Source: Gemmatimonadota bacterium
GTDB taxonomy: Bacteria; Gemmatimonadota; Gemmatimonadetes; Gemmatimonadales; GWC2-71-9
Direction of reading: 5' to 3'
Assembly: GCA_003222135.1 (NCBI GenBank)
Contig: QHUM01000059.1
Span: forward strand, 1 to 64,000
DNA: 64,000 bases
A program made the position numbers and the translations under genes. Below, piece after piece: positions 37,271-45,287 of this stretch (positions are counted from its first letter, which is position 1; each line of letters begins with the position of its first letter). The notes under the pieces are model-generated. The model did not search any database. It worked only from the letters and a program-made list of their open reading frames with translations, and was not told the origin of the DNA.

Positions 37271-37299
37271 AGGTTACCGGGGCACCAAACTCCTGTCAA
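37271..37299 (-). promoter_or_regulatory. Candidate sigma70-type promoter of gcvH-gcvP-lipM
   Basis: TTGACA (37299-37294) and TAACCT (37276-37271) are separated by exactly 17 bp on the minus strand, 43 nt before the gcvH ATG. The -35 overlaps the coaE stop codon. Confidence 0.5.
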
Positions 37300-38312
37300 C
37301 CCAATGGGTTGGCCGACGGAAACAGATCCGGTCGCGGCGCCGCGCCGTGGGCACCGGGCTCGATCAGCCGGAGCCGCTCGGCGCCCCAGGGGCGCAAGTC
37401 GAGTCGCACCGCCACCGGGTCGGGGTCATCACTCAGCAGGACCAGGATCCCCGGCCGGCCGGCGCGCTCCCACGCCCGCTCGACCGTCGCCGCCGCCCCG
37501 ACCGTGGCGACGATCGCGTCGGGTGGCGGGGCGGTGGCCGCCAACGCCTTCTCCACCGCGCTCGCGCCCGTAGCCCGACGCACCGCCAATCCGGCGTCCG
37601 AGTAGCGGCTCACGATGGCGTTCAGGGCCGAGGGCAGGGAGGCCGCACCTGTGCCCTCGCCGTCGGCCGCCGCCACCAGCAGCGAGTGAGCGGGTCGACC
37701 GAGCGACGCGCGGGCGGCCCGGCGGCGCAGCGCCTCGAACACGTCGCGCGCGGCGCGCTCCAGCTGCGGTACCGACCCGTCGTTGTCGAGCACGAAGTCG
37801 CTGCGCGGGCGCTTGCGCTCCGCCGGCATCTGCGCGGCGATCATCCGGTCGGCCTCTTCGTTCGACAGTCCCCGCATCGCACGCAACCGCGTGCGCCGCA
37901 GGGCGACGCCGGCGTCCACCAGCACGACGACATCGAACTGCCCGGGATCGAGCACTTCGAACAAGAGCGGGATGTCGTTCACCACCAGCACGTCGCCCCG
38001 CTCGCGCGCTTCGTGCGCCAGATCGTCGCGGCGCCGGCGGACCGCCGGGTGGACGATGGCGTTGAGGGCGTCGAGCGCGGCCTGGTCGCCCATGACCTTG
38101 GACCGCAGCGCCGCGCGGTCGAGCGAGCCGTCTGGTGCGAGCACGTCGGACCCGAAGCGCTGCGCGATTGCGGCGAGCACCTCGCCGCCCGGCGCCTGCG
38201 CCTGTCGCGCCAGCTCGTCGGCGTCGATGATCGTCGCGCCCCAGCCGCGGAACAGCTCGACGACGGTCGACTTGCCGGCGGCGATGTTGCCCGTGAGAGC
38301 GACGTTTAACAT
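37296..38312 (-). CDS. coaE: Dephospho-CoA kinase CoaE with an extra C-terminal domain
   Basis: Phosphorylates dephospho-CoA, the last step of CoA synthesis. Residues 1-200 are a standard CoaE: Walker A LTGNIAAGKST (about 7-17), DADELARQ, VVNDIPLLFE and the AQMP-AERKR lid segment. The protein has about 338 residues, roughly 135 more than usual. The extra part (from GRPAHSLLVAAADGEGTGAASLP) is alpha/beta-looking, ending VRLDLRPWGAERLRLIEPGAHG. I do not recognise it. The ATG at 38312 is chosen over 38390 because the longer N-terminus is encoded by a GCGGATT repeat array. Confidence 0.9.
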   Translation of the reverse strand: MLNVALTGNIAAGKSTVVELFRGWGATIIDADELARQAQAPGGEVLAAIAQRFGSDVLAPDGSLDRAALRSKVMGDQAALDALNAIVHPAVRRRRDDLAHEARERGDVLVVNDIPLLFEVLDPGQFDVVVLVDAGVALRRTRLRAMRGLSNEEADRMIAAQMPAERKRPRSDFVLDNDGSVPQLERAARDVFEALRRRAARASLGRPAHSLLVAAADGEGTGAASLPSALNAIVSRYSDAGLAVRRATGASAVEKALAATAPPPDAIVATVGAAATVERAWERAGRPGILVLLSDDPDPVAVRLDLRPWGAERLRLIEPGAHGAAPRPDLFPSANPLG

Positions 38313-38392
38313 TGCGGATTTGCGATTGCGGATTGCGGATTGGGTGCGGCCGGGCAGTTCAATCCGCAATCCGCAATCCGCAATCCGCAATT
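38311..38392. repeat. Inverted GCGGATT heptamer arrays (long hairpin)
   Basis: Left arm of ATTGCGG units (38311-38344) and right arm of four AATCCGC units (38361-38392), exactly complementary, separated by about 16 bp. It fills the gap between coaE and tdk and can fold into a hairpin with about 25 or more base pairs. A second copy with the same layout is at 43221-43294. Confidence 0.85.
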
Positions 38393-38996
38393 ACAGAAGC
38401 GCCGTCTGGTCCTCATCCGCCCTCGGGACTGTGTGACAGTGCCGGCACCGCGCCTCGTACGACTCCCGTCCCCCGACCATGATCGTGGGACTGTCCCACA
38501 GGGCGGGGCGGCCGTTGACGAGGCGCTGGTTGCGGCTCGCCGGCTCCCCGCACACCACGCAGATCGCCTGGAGCTTGTCGACGATCTCCGCGATGGCGAG
38601 CAGCGCCGGCATGGGGCCGAAGGGGAGGCCCCGGAAATCCATGTCGATGCCGGCGAGCACGATCCGCACCCCCTGGTCGGCGAGCGTGTTGGCCACGCTC
38701 ACGATGCCGTCGTCCAGGAACTGCACCTCGTCCACCGCGAGCACCTCCGTCTCGGGCCGGCGGCGGGTCATGATCTCTTCGGAGGAGTCGACTGGCTCGG
38801 CCTCCACGATGCCGCCGTCGTGGGTGCTGATCGAATACAGCCCGGCGTACCGCGCGTCCAAGTGGGACTTGAACACCTGGACGCGCTTCTTGGCGATGAC
38901 CGCGCGCCGTACCCGCCGGATCAGCTCCTCGCTTTTGCCTGAGAACATCACGCCGGCGATCACTTCGATGCGACCGCGGCGGGTGCCGTGTTGCAT
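38391..38996 (-). CDS. tdk: Thymidine kinase
   Basis: A 201-residue type II thymidine kinase. The start RIEVIAGVMFSGKSEELIRRVRR holds the P-loop; VLAVDEVQFLD is the metal-binding Walker B-like motif; ICVVCG and CRHCH supply the four zinc-binding cysteines/histidine; GIDMDFRGLPFGPMP is the lasso-associated region. ATG 38996 is preferred over the in-frame upstream extension to 39125, since the extension has no Tdk similarity. It salvages thymidine for dTMP. It is divergent from the HU gene. Confidence 0.95.
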   Translation of the reverse strand: MQHGTRRGRIEVIAGVMFSGKSEELIRRVRRAVIAKKRVQVFKSHLDARYAGLYSISTHDGGIVEAEPVDSSEEIMTRRRPETEVLAVDEVQFLDDGIVSVANTLADQGVRIVLAGIDMDFRGLPFGPMPALLAIAEIVDKLQAICVVCGEPASRNQRLVNGRPALWDSPTIMVGGRESYEARCRHCHTVPRADEDQTALL

Positions 38997-39098
38997 TCTT
39001 GAACCCTGGGGTGAACGGCCGCCGTGGGGACAAGGCGTCTGGAAACGGCGTGGAAGGGTAGTCGCTCGGGGGACCCGGGTCAAGGAAACGCAGCTATC

Positions 39099-39128
39099 TT
39101 GCGGATTTTCCGGGGATACCCCCATATT
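39099..39128 (+). promoter_or_regulatory. Candidate promoter of the HU gene
   Basis: TTGCGG (39099-39104) and CATATT (39123-39128), spacer 18 bp, about 85 nt upstream of the HU start. A short GGGG-ATA-CCCC dyad lies between the boxes and could be an operator. The -35 match is weak. Confidence 0.3.
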
Positions 39129-39219
39129 GTGGTGGTTTTATGCGGCTTTTCCGGCGCCCCGTGTCAAAAGGGGCGGAATTCCAGGCCTCTCCGGCCCTAA
39201 ACCCTCACAAGGAGATACC

Positions 39220-39510
39220 GTGAACAAAGCCGAGCTGACCGGTGCGCTGGCCATGCGGACGAAGATGTCCAAGGCCGACGCGAGCCGGACGATCGAAGCC
39301 CTGTTCGACGACAAGGGCATCATCGCCGCTGAGCTGAAGAAGGGCGCCAAGGTGCAGATCACGGGATTCGGGAATTTCGAAGCGCGCAAGCGCGCCGCTC
39401 GGATGGGCCGCAATCCCAAGACCGGCAGCGTGATCCAGATCAAGGCCTCAATCGCCCCGGCGTTTCGGGCGGGCAAGCAGCTGAAGATGGCGGTCAATAA
39501 CAAGAAGTAA
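39220..39510 (+). CDS. HU family DNA-binding protein
   Basis: A 96-residue nucleoid protein, start GTG 39220, preceded by an excellent AAGGAG ribosome site. The two helices (NKAELTGALAMRTKMSKADASRTIEALF) are followed by ITGFGNFEARKRAARMGRNPKTGSVIQIKAS, the family signature, whose flexible arm carries the DNA-binding RNP-type residues, and a basic tail (KMAVNNKK). It bends and compacts DNA. The 223 bp upstream, shared with tdk, hold the only well-separated promoter region nearby. A strong terminator follows. Confidence 0.95.
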   Translation: MNKAELTGALAMRTKMSKADASRTIEALFDDKGIIAAELKKGAKVQITGFGNFEARKRAARMGRNPKTGSVIQIKASIAPAFRAGKQLKMAVNNKK

Positions 39511-39532
39511 ACCGCAGGCGGTTGTGCTGATC

Positions 39533-39558
39533 ACGGGCCGCCCCGCTGGGCGGCCCGT
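39533..39558. terminator. Bidirectional intrinsic terminator
   Basis: ACGGGCCGCCC (39533-39543) and GGGCGGCCCGT (39548-39558) form a perfect 11-bp stem with a CGCT loop. A short GTTT tract follows. It lies between HU and the converging DbpA-domain gene. Confidence 0.75.
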
Positions 39559-39564
39559 CGGCGT

Positions 39565-40830
39565 TTAGACCTGCCGATCGAGCCGCGCCTGCGCCCGGCG
39601 TCCTCTGATCGTGACGCCGGTGAGGCCGCGCACGACTTTTTCCGCGACGGCGGGCGCGACCTCGACCAGGGTGAAGGTGTCGCGCACATCGATCCGGCCC
39701 ATGTGATTCTTCTCGAGCCCGACCTCCCGGATCAGCGCCCCCACCAGGTCCTTCGCCGCGATGCGATCCTTCTTCCCCACGTTCACGAACACCCTCGTCC
39801 AAGTGGCAGTCGGCGAGACAGCCGGCTGACTGACGGCAGTTGGCTGACGGCTGATGGCGAACAGCGCCGCCGCTACCTCCGCCGGGTCGAAGCGCTCGAA
39901 CAGCGGGCTCAGCAGCGCGAGCTCGGCGTCGACGGCGCCGTCGGCCACGAGCCGCTCGATCTCTGCGCCGAGCGCCTCGATCCGGTCGCGCGCCCGGTCC
40001 GCCGGGGAAGGCAGCGGCACGGCCACGAGCGGCCCTGCGACGGAGCGGAGGTACGGTAGCTGCGCCGCCGTGACGAGCAGCACCGGTTCGCCGAGCCGGG
40101 CGAGGACCGTGAACTGCTCGCGGCTAGGCAGCCGGGTGCACAGGACGGCGTCGGGGGGAGGCGTGACCGACGTCGCGTCGAGCAGTCCGCCGTCCCAGAT
40201 GAACGGGCGCTGGGCATCGAGCGCCTCGAGGACGGCGCGCCCGGCGGCGTGCCGGCGGAACTGCGGAACGACCGCGTAGCGCGCCGGCCCCACGGGACCG
40301 AGCGAGCCACCACTGCCGTCCACGGGCGTGGCGCCCACGATCAGAGCCCGGCGGGCGTGGCGCTCGAGGAAGTCGCCGAGCGCCGCGGGATTCCAGCTCA
40401 GCACGATGCGGCGCGCCTCGTGCGCTTCCGCGAGCAGCGCGTCGAGCGCGGCCGCGTGCTCGCCCGACACGAGGGCCTCGGGCCACGCGACGACGACGGT
40501 GGAGAGGGCGCCCAGCTTGAGGGCGGAGCGGGTGAGCAGCGCCGCGAGGTCCTGCACGGCACCGGCGAGCAGTGGGACGGCCCCCTCTTTGAGGATGCGT
40601 GTGGCTCGGGACAGCCCGGTGACGGCGTGGACGCGTACGCCCGCGGGCGCCGCCGCCGCCCACTCCGCCGCGGACCCGTGATCCCCGCACACGATCACGG
40701 CCGGTGCGCTCACCAGCTCCCACACCACGGTCGCCTGCTCCACGTCCGGTGGCAGGACCAGCACCAGGTGGCGGCCGCGCTGCAGCGCGGCCTTCGCTTC
40801 GTCCAGCGTCACACGATCCTCGGTTGTCAA
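39565..40830 (-). CDS. Degenerate DEAD-box-like protein with C-terminal DbpA RNA-binding domain
   Basis: A 421-residue protein. The C-terminal 75 residues (TRVFVNVGKKDRIAAKDLVGALIREVGLEKNHMGRIDVRDTFTLVEVAPAVAEKVVRGLTGVTIRGRRAQARLDRQV) are a clear DbpA RNA-binding domain, which in E. coli DbpA targets 23S rRNA. The N-terminal part keeps helicase-like layout (LLAGAVQDLAALLTRSALKLGALSTVVVAWPEAL lies where a TPGRL...DEAD region would be) but has no GxGKT, DEAD or SAT motif, so it should not unwind RNA. It may be a rRNA-binding assembly factor. A GGCTGAC-type repeat encodes the linker (AISRQPTAVSQPAVSPTA). Start is TTG 40830 or GTG 40812; uncertain. Confidence 0.75.
   Translation of the reverse strand: MTTEDRVTLDEAKAALQRGRHLVLVLPPDVEQATVVWELVSAPAVIVCGDHGSAAEWAAAAPAGVRVHAVTGLSRATRILKEGAVPLLAGAVQDLAALLTRSALKLGALSTVVVAWPEALVSGEHAAALDALLAEAHEARRIVLSWNPAALGDFLERHARRALIVGATPVDGSGGSLGPVGPARYAVVPQFRRHAAGRAVLEALDAQRPFIWDGGLLDATSVTPPPDAVLCTRLPSREQFTVLARLGEPVLLVTAAQLPYLRSVAGPLVAVPLPSPADRARDRIEALGAEIERLVADGAVDAELALLSPLFERFDPAEVAAALFAISRQPTAVSQPAVSPTATWTRVFVNVGKKDRIAAKDLVGALIREVGLEKNHMGRIDVRDTFTLVEVAPAVAEKVVRGLTGVTIRGRRAQARLDRQV
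39821..39858. repeat. Degenerate GGCTGAC repeat
   Basis: Imperfect GGCTGAC/TGACGGC units across the linker codons of the DbpA-domain protein, related to the exact array at 33371-33391. Confidence 0.5.
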
Positions 40831-40904
40831 AGGGCGCGAACATGGTACCTTCCGGGCAACCGAAAGGCAACGTCATCGTGAAAACGCAGCGGAGTCAGTC
40901 GCCC

Positions 40905-42107
40905 ATGACGACCCAAGGCTCGCTATTCGGCCTATCCCCGAACCTGCACCACCTCGAGACGTCCGCCACCATCGCGATCTCGCAGGAAGCCAAGCGGCGC
41001 AAGGCGGCGGGGGAGGACGTGATCGACCTGGGGGCGGGGGAGCCCGACTTCCCCACGCCGCCGATCGCCGCGGACGCCGGGGTGCGCGCGATCCGCGACG
41101 GCAAGACCCACTACGCGGCGAACGAGGGGATTCTCGAGCTCCGGGCGGCCGCGGCGACGCAGTTATCGCTGCTCTCGGGCGGCCGTCCGGTGAACGCCGA
41201 CCACATCGTCATCTCGAACGGCTCGAAGCAATCGCTCTTCAACGTCTGCTTTAGCGTGTTCGGTCCCGGCGACGTCGTCGCGATTCCGGCGCCCGCCTGG
41301 GTGTCGTATCCGCAGATCGTTCACCTGACGCGCGCGCGGCCGGTGCTGGTGCCGGGCGATCCGGAGTGGGGGCTCAAGCTGAGTGTGCGAGACCTGCAGC
41401 GCGTGGTGCCGGGCGCGCAGGGGCTGATCCTCTGCTCGCCCTGCAACCCCACGGGCTCGGTGTACACCCTCGCCGAGCTCAAGGCGATCGCCCAATGGGC
41501 GCGCGATCACAAGGCGTGGGTGATCGCGGACGAGATCTACCGCCGGATCCACTATGGGCCGGGCCCGGCGCCGTCCTTCCTCGACCTGCCGGACGACCTG
41601 CTCGAGCGGGTGGTGATCATCTACGGGGTCAGCAAAGCGTACGCGATGACGGGGTGGCGGATCGGCATCGCGCTCGCGCCGCCGAAGGTGGCCAAGGCGA
41701 TGGCCGCGCTGCAGTCACATACGACCACCGGCGCGAACCACCCGGCGCAGTGGGCCGCGGCGGCCGCGCTGGGGGACGAGCGCGTGGAGCAGGACGTGGC
41801 GCGCATGGTGGCGGAGTTCCGCAAGCGGCGCGAGCTCGTCGTCGGCCGGTTCCGCCAGGACCTCCCGGGCGTCGAGTTCGTGGACCCGCTGGGCGCGTTC
41901 TACTTCTTTTTCCGAGTGGATTCGTTCGGCGGCATCAGTGGCACGGAGTTCTGCACGCGGCTGATCACGTCGACGGGCGTCGCGCTCGTCCCGGGCGCGG
42001 CGTTCGGGGACGATCGGTGGGCGCGCTTGAGCTACGCGGCGGCGACGGAGGACATCGCGAAGGCACTGGATCGGATCATCGGGTTCGCGACGAAGCTCGC
42101 CGACTAG
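40905..42107 (+). CDS. Class I aminotransferase (aspartate aminotransferase type)
   Basis: A 400-residue fold-type I PLP enzyme. It shows IDLGAGEPDFPTPP, THYAANEGILELR, NGSKQSLFNVCFSVFGPGD, SPCNPTGSVYTLAEL with the active-site asparagine, DEIYRRIHY, and the PLP lysine in YGVSKAYAMTGWRIG, followed by the arginine-bearing RLSYAAATEDIAKALDRI. The substrate is most likely aspartate or an aromatic amino acid. ATG 40905 is preferred, with GTG 40878 and ATG 40842 as upstream options. It is divergent from the DbpA-domain gene, and its TAG shares CTAG with the converging M24 peptidase. Confidence 0.92.
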   Translation: MTTQGSLFGLSPNLHHLETSATIAISQEAKRRKAAGEDVIDLGAGEPDFPTPPIAADAGVRAIRDGKTHYAANEGILELRAAAATQLSLLSGGRPVNADHIVISNGSKQSLFNVCFSVFGPGDVVAIPAPAWVSYPQIVHLTRARPVLVPGDPEWGLKLSVRDLQRVVPGAQGLILCSPCNPTGSVYTLAELKAIAQWARDHKAWVIADEIYRRIHYGPGPAPSFLDLPDDLLERVVIIYGVSKAYAMTGWRIGIALAPPKVAKAMAALQSHTTTGANHPAQWAAAAALGDERVEQDVARMVAEFRKRRELVVGRFRQDLPGVEFVDPLGAFYFFFRVDSFGGISGTEFCTRLITSTGVALVPGAAFGDDRWARLSYAAATEDIAKALDRIIGFATKLAD

Positions 42108-43333
42108 AGCTTCGCCGTGCGGTGCGACAGCACCTCGACGCCCTTGTCGGTCATGAGGCAATCGTCCTCGATCCGCACCCCGAAATGGCCGAGCTGGTAG
42201 ATCCCCGGCTCGATCGTGAACACCATCCCCGGCTCGAGGCGTGTGTCGTTGCCCTCCACCAGGTACGGCACTTCGTGGCCATCCATGCCCAGGCCGTGTC
42301 CCAGCCGGTGCGTGAAGGAGGGACCATACCCGCCATCCGCGATCACCTTGCGGGCGGCGCGGTCCATCTCCTGACACGGCGTGTACAGCGGCCGCCCGAG
42401 CTCGATCGCGGCGGTTTGGGCGTCGTGCACCAGATTGAAGACCTTCTTGAACTCGTCGGACGGGCTGTCCCCGAACCAGATGGTGCGGGTGATGTCGGAC
42501 TCGTACCCGGTGACGCGACAGCCACAATCGATCAGCACGACGGTCTCCCGCTCGAGCGTGGGGCCGGCCGGCCCGCCGTGGGGCAGCGCGCTCGACGGTC
42601 CGAACTGCACCAGCCCGCCGCCCGGCGCGCCGCGCTGCTGCATCTCGCGAGACAGGAGTTGCGCCACGTCGCGCTCGCTCTGCCCGGCGGCGAGCTGCGC
42701 GAACGTCGCGGCGATCGCCGCCTCGGTGATCGTGATGGCGCGACGGATCAGGGCGACTTCCTCGGGGGCTTTGATGATCCGCAGGCGCTCGGTCACCGGC
42801 GCGCCGTTCACGAACTTCCAGCCCGACAGCTGGTCCGCCAGCGCCAGCGACACGTCGTAACTCGTGCTGGCCTCGAGCGCGATCACGCCATTGCCGCGCG
42901 GCTTCAGCTCCCGCACCACGTTGTTGACCAGCTTGTACGGGTTCGCCTGCTCCTCCCAGCCTCGCGCATCCGCGATGGCGCCGTGTTGCTTGATGCGCTC
43001 CACCTCGAATGCGGGACACACCACGACCGTCTTGCCGGTGGCCGGGATGACGACGGCGATCAGGCGCTCGCTGCGGCCGGGGTTGTAGCCGGTGAAGTAC
43101 TCGTAGTTGGTGCTCGGCGTGGCGATGAGGAAATCGAGCTTGCGGCTCTTGAGCTCGGCCTGCGCGCGCTCGATGCGACGGGTGAAGACCTCCGGAGCCA
43201 GGGTGGGCTCCTGGACCGATCGCGGATTGCGGATTGCGGATTGCGGATTGGGGGGCGGAGGGGAATCCGCAATCCGCAATCGCCAATCCGCAATGACGGC
43301 GGCGCCAGCCGCCAGCAATTCGCGCCGTTCCAT
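42104..43333 (-). CDS. M24 family Xaa-Pro aminopeptidase/dipeptidase
   Basis: A 409-residue creatinase-fold metallopeptidase. Metal ligands are visible: aspartates in VVLIDCGCRVTGYESDITRTIW, histidine in HRLGHGLGMDGHEVPY, and glutamates in FTIEPGIY and FGVRIEDDCL. The N-terminal creatinase-like domain starts near residue 40. Residues 1-40 (MERRELLAAGAAVIADWRL...NPQSAIRNPRS) hold a short hydrophobic stretch but are mostly encoded by the GCGGATT repeat, so export is unclear. It would release N-terminal residues before proline. The stop TAG shares CTAG with the converging aminotransferase. Confidence 0.9.
   Translation of the reverse strand: MERRELLAAGAAVIADWRLRIADSPPPPNPQSAIRNPRSVQEPTLAPEVFTRRIERAQAELKSRKLDFLIATPSTNYEYFTGYNPGRSERLIAVVIPATGKTVVVCPAFEVERIKQHGAIADARGWEEQANPYKLVNNVVRELKPRGNGVIALEASTSYDVSLALADQLSGWKFVNGAPVTERLRIIKAPEEVALIRRAITITEAAIAATFAQLAAGQSERDVAQLLSREMQQRGAPGGGLVQFGPSSALPHGGPAGPTLERETVVLIDCGCRVTGYESDITRTIWFGDSPSDEFKKVFNLVHDAQTAAIELGRPLYTPCQEMDRAARKVIADGGYGPSFTHRLGHGLGMDGHEVPYLVEGNDTRLEPGMVFTIEPGIYQLGHFGVRIEDDCLMTDKGVEVLSHRTAKL
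43221..43294. repeat. Second inverted GCGGATT heptamer array
   Basis: Four GCGGATT units (43221-43250) and four AATCCGC-type units (43264-43294; one reads AATCGCC) are complementary, separated by 13 bp. It encodes the N-terminus of the M24 peptidase. Same unit and layout as 38311-38392. Confidence 0.85.
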
Positions 43334-43361
43334 CGTCCTGGCCCCTCCCGAAAGTGCGGCC

Positions 43362-43370
43362 TATATTATC
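43362..43370. promoter_or_regulatory. Shared bidirectional -10-like box
   Basis: TATATTATC on the plus strand and GATAATATA on the minus strand stand out in GC-rich DNA between the divergent M24 peptidase and DUF2283-like genes. Each can serve as a -10 box; no clear -35 sequences are seen. Confidence 0.4.
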
Positions 43371-43403
43371 CGCCCTCCCGGGTCCCTGGAAGGTGTCGCT
43401 CGC

Positions 43404-43919
43404 ATGAGCTTCGAGGCGCGTATCGAACCGCTCGACGGCAAGCTCCCCAAGGTCAGCTACCACTGGGACCCCGAGACCGACATCCTCTCCGTCGCTTGCA
43501 AAGGTGGCGGCAAGGCGAGCGGGTTGAACGGCACCGTGGATCTCGAAGGGCGTGACGGGTCCTTCGTCGTGATCGACGTCGCGGGCGGGTGCCTGCGCGG
43601 CGTCGATGTGGTGACCTGGCCCGAAGACATCCGCACCGTGGACATGCTGCCGACCCCGGAGCCGAGCAAAGAGGGCAGCGTCACGTTTCCCAGCCGGAAG
43701 TCCCAGCCGGGTGTCGCGGCCGTCGAGGTGGACACGGCGCTCACGGTCGAGAAGAATCAGCAGGAATCGGTGTTCCACCTCCGCGTGGGACGCACCCGTC
43801 CCGCGACCGTCGTGCGCGTCGCGGACCGGCTGCTCGTGGAGGTCGACAAGCAGTCACGCCTCGTCGGACTCTGGTTCCTCGACGTCCCGCCCTTCCCGAA
43901 CGTCGAGGCGACCGCCTGA
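43404..43919 (+). CDS. Hypothetical protein with DUF2283-like repeats
   Basis: A 171-residue soluble protein. Two related stretches, KVSYHWDPETDILSVACKGG and RVADRLLVEVDKQSRLVGLWFLDVP, look like a repeated small beta unit such as DUF2283. The middle segment (DMLPTPEPSKEGSVTFPSRKSQPG) is proline-rich and probably flexible. No catalytic motif is evident. ATG 43404 is preferred over an in-frame extension. It starts the plus-strand run that leads, with 2-bp or overlapping spacing, into the methyltransferases and the NurA-HerA-Mre11-Rad50 cluster. Confidence 0.6.
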   Translation: MSFEARIEPLDGKLPKVSYHWDPETDILSVACKGGGKASGLNGTVDLEGRDGSFVVIDVAGGCLRGVDVVTWPEDIRTVDMLPTPEPSKEGSVTFPSRKSQPGVAAVEVDTALTVEKNQQESVFHLRVGRTRPATVVRVADRLLVEVDKQSRLVGLWFLDVPPFPNVEATA

Positions 43920-43921
43920 TC

Positions 43922-44554
43922 GTGGATGAGCGGCTCGAGCGATACATCACCGAGCTGTTCGCCCCGGAAGACGCGATTCTGACCGCCATCAGGGAGCGGC
44001 ACGTGGCGCTGGGGCTCCCGCCGATCCTCATCTCCCCTGACGAAGGGAAACTGCTGCACGTGCTGCTGCGCGCCGTGGGAGCGACTCGGGTGCTCGAAAT
44101 CGGCGCGCTGGCGGGATACTCGGGCGTCTGGCTCGCGCGGGCGCTGCCGCGCCACGGTCGCCTCACGACCATCGAGCGCGATCCCCGCCATGCCGCCCTC
44201 GCCCGGCGCTCCTACGCGGAGGCCGGGCTCGGGGACCGCGTGGAGCTGATCGAGGGCGCCGCGCTCGCCGTCGTGCCCACGCTGGCGCCGGGGTTCGACG
44301 CCGTGTTCGTCGATGCCGACAAGGAGCCGCTGGCGCAATACTTCGACTGGAGCGTGCGGCTGCTGCGCGCCGGCGGCCTGCTGCTGTGCGACAACGCGTT
44401 CTTTCACGGGTCGGTGGTCGACGAGGCGGACCATTCTCCCGGGACGGAGGGGGTGCGGGCATTCAACCGCCTCGCCGCAACGGATCCCCGAGTCGTCTCG
44501 GCAGTGGCGCCGATTCGCGACGGGCTGGTGATCGGGGTACGAGTCTCACCATGA
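43922..44554 (+). CDS. Class I SAM-dependent O-methyltransferase
   Basis: A 210-residue CCoAOMT/COMT-type enzyme. Start GTG 43922. SAM motif I is VLEIGALAGYSGVWLARALP (GALAGYSG), followed by the LTTIERDP acidic end of motif II, and FDAVFVDADKEPLAQYFDWSVRLLRAGGLLLCDNAFFHGSVVD, which matches the metal-dependent catechol O-methyltransferase signature. The acceptor is unknown; quinone-like or secondary-metabolite phenols are usual. It overlaps the next methyltransferase gene by 4 bp (ATGA). Confidence 0.9.
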   Translation: MDERLERYITELFAPEDAILTAIRERHVALGLPPILISPDEGKLLHVLLRAVGATRVLEIGALAGYSGVWLARALPRHGRLTTIERDPRHAALARRSYAEAGLGDRVELIEGAALAVVPTLAPGFDAVFVDADKEPLAQYFDWSVRLLRAGGLLLCDNAFFHGSVVDEADHSPGTEGVRAFNRLAATDPRVVSAVAPIRDGLVIGVRVSP

Positions 44555-45285
44555 GCGATCAACTGCCGCGGGTCGGCGGCCTGGCGGAGCCCGACAAGGT
44601 CGAGCGACTGGTCGAGGCCGCGCCCGATGTCTGGTGGAGCAGCGTGGGGCCGTTCGCCGGCCTGCACGAGCTGAACGTGGTGCGGGTAGAGTACTTCCGC
44701 CGCGTCTTCGGAGGGTTTGGCGGCAAGCGGGCGCTCGACATCGGGTGCGGCGGCGGCATCCTCGCTGAAGCCCTGGCGGCGGAAGGCGCCGTCGTGACGG
44801 GGGTCGATCCATCGGAGAAATCCCTCGGTGTGGCGCGTGAACACGCCAAGCGATCCGGACTCTCTATCGACTATCGCCTGGCAACCGCTGAGAACTTGGC
44901 GTCTTGCAACTTCCCTGAACCCTTCGATCTGGTCTTCGCTGTGGACGTTCTCGAGCACGTGGACGACCGCGACCGCACGCTCGCGGGGATCGCGCAACTG
45001 CTCGCGCCCGGCGGCGGGCTGGGGTTCCTCACGCACAACCGCACCATCGCCGCGTTCCTGCAGGTGATCTGGGACGAGGAGTATGTGCACCATACCATGC
45101 CGGAGGGGTTCCACGACTTCGCGCGCTTCATCACGCCGGACGAGCTCACGGATGGGTTGCAGCGCAACGGCATGGTCGCGCAAGAGATGAAAGGGATCGC
45201 CCGAGCGGAAGACGGGACCGGCCGGCGGGTGCTCACCGATGACCTTACGGTGACGTACCTTGGCTGGGCGCTGCGGACACGCTAG
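44551..45285 (+). CDS. UbiG-like SAM methyltransferase
   Basis: A 244-residue methyltransferase. SAM motif I is KRALDIGCGGGILAEALAAEGAVVTGVDPSEKSLGVAREHA; post I FDLVFAVDVLEHVDDRDRTLAGIAQLLAPGGGL. The HTMPEGFHDFARFITPDEL segment is very characteristic of UbiG-type 3-demethylubiquinone/bifunctional O-methyltransferases. In a bacterium with no obvious ubiquinone genes nearby, the acceptor may be another quinone or unrelated. It overlaps the previous gene and ends 2 bp before the NurA-like gene. Confidence 0.85.
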   Translation: MSDQLPRVGGLAEPDKVERLVEAAPDVWWSSVGPFAGLHELNVVRVEYFRRVFGGFGGKRALDIGCGGGILAEALAAEGAVVTGVDPSEKSLGVAREHAKRSGLSIDYRLATAENLASCNFPEPFDLVFAVDVLEHVDDRDRTLAGIAQLLAPGGGLGFLTHNRTIAAFLQVIWDEEYVHHTMPEGFHDFARFITPDELTDGLQRNGMVAQEMKGIARAEDGTGRRVLTDDLTVTYLGWALRTR

Positions 45286-45287
45286 CA

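Noticed and set aside
37228..37295. Glycine riboswitch upstream of gcvH
   Set aside because: Only 68 bp are available and no conserved aptamer core is seen; a plain promoter fits better.
38311..38392. CRISPR array
   Set aside because: Units are 7 bp and contiguous, with no spacers and no cas genes.
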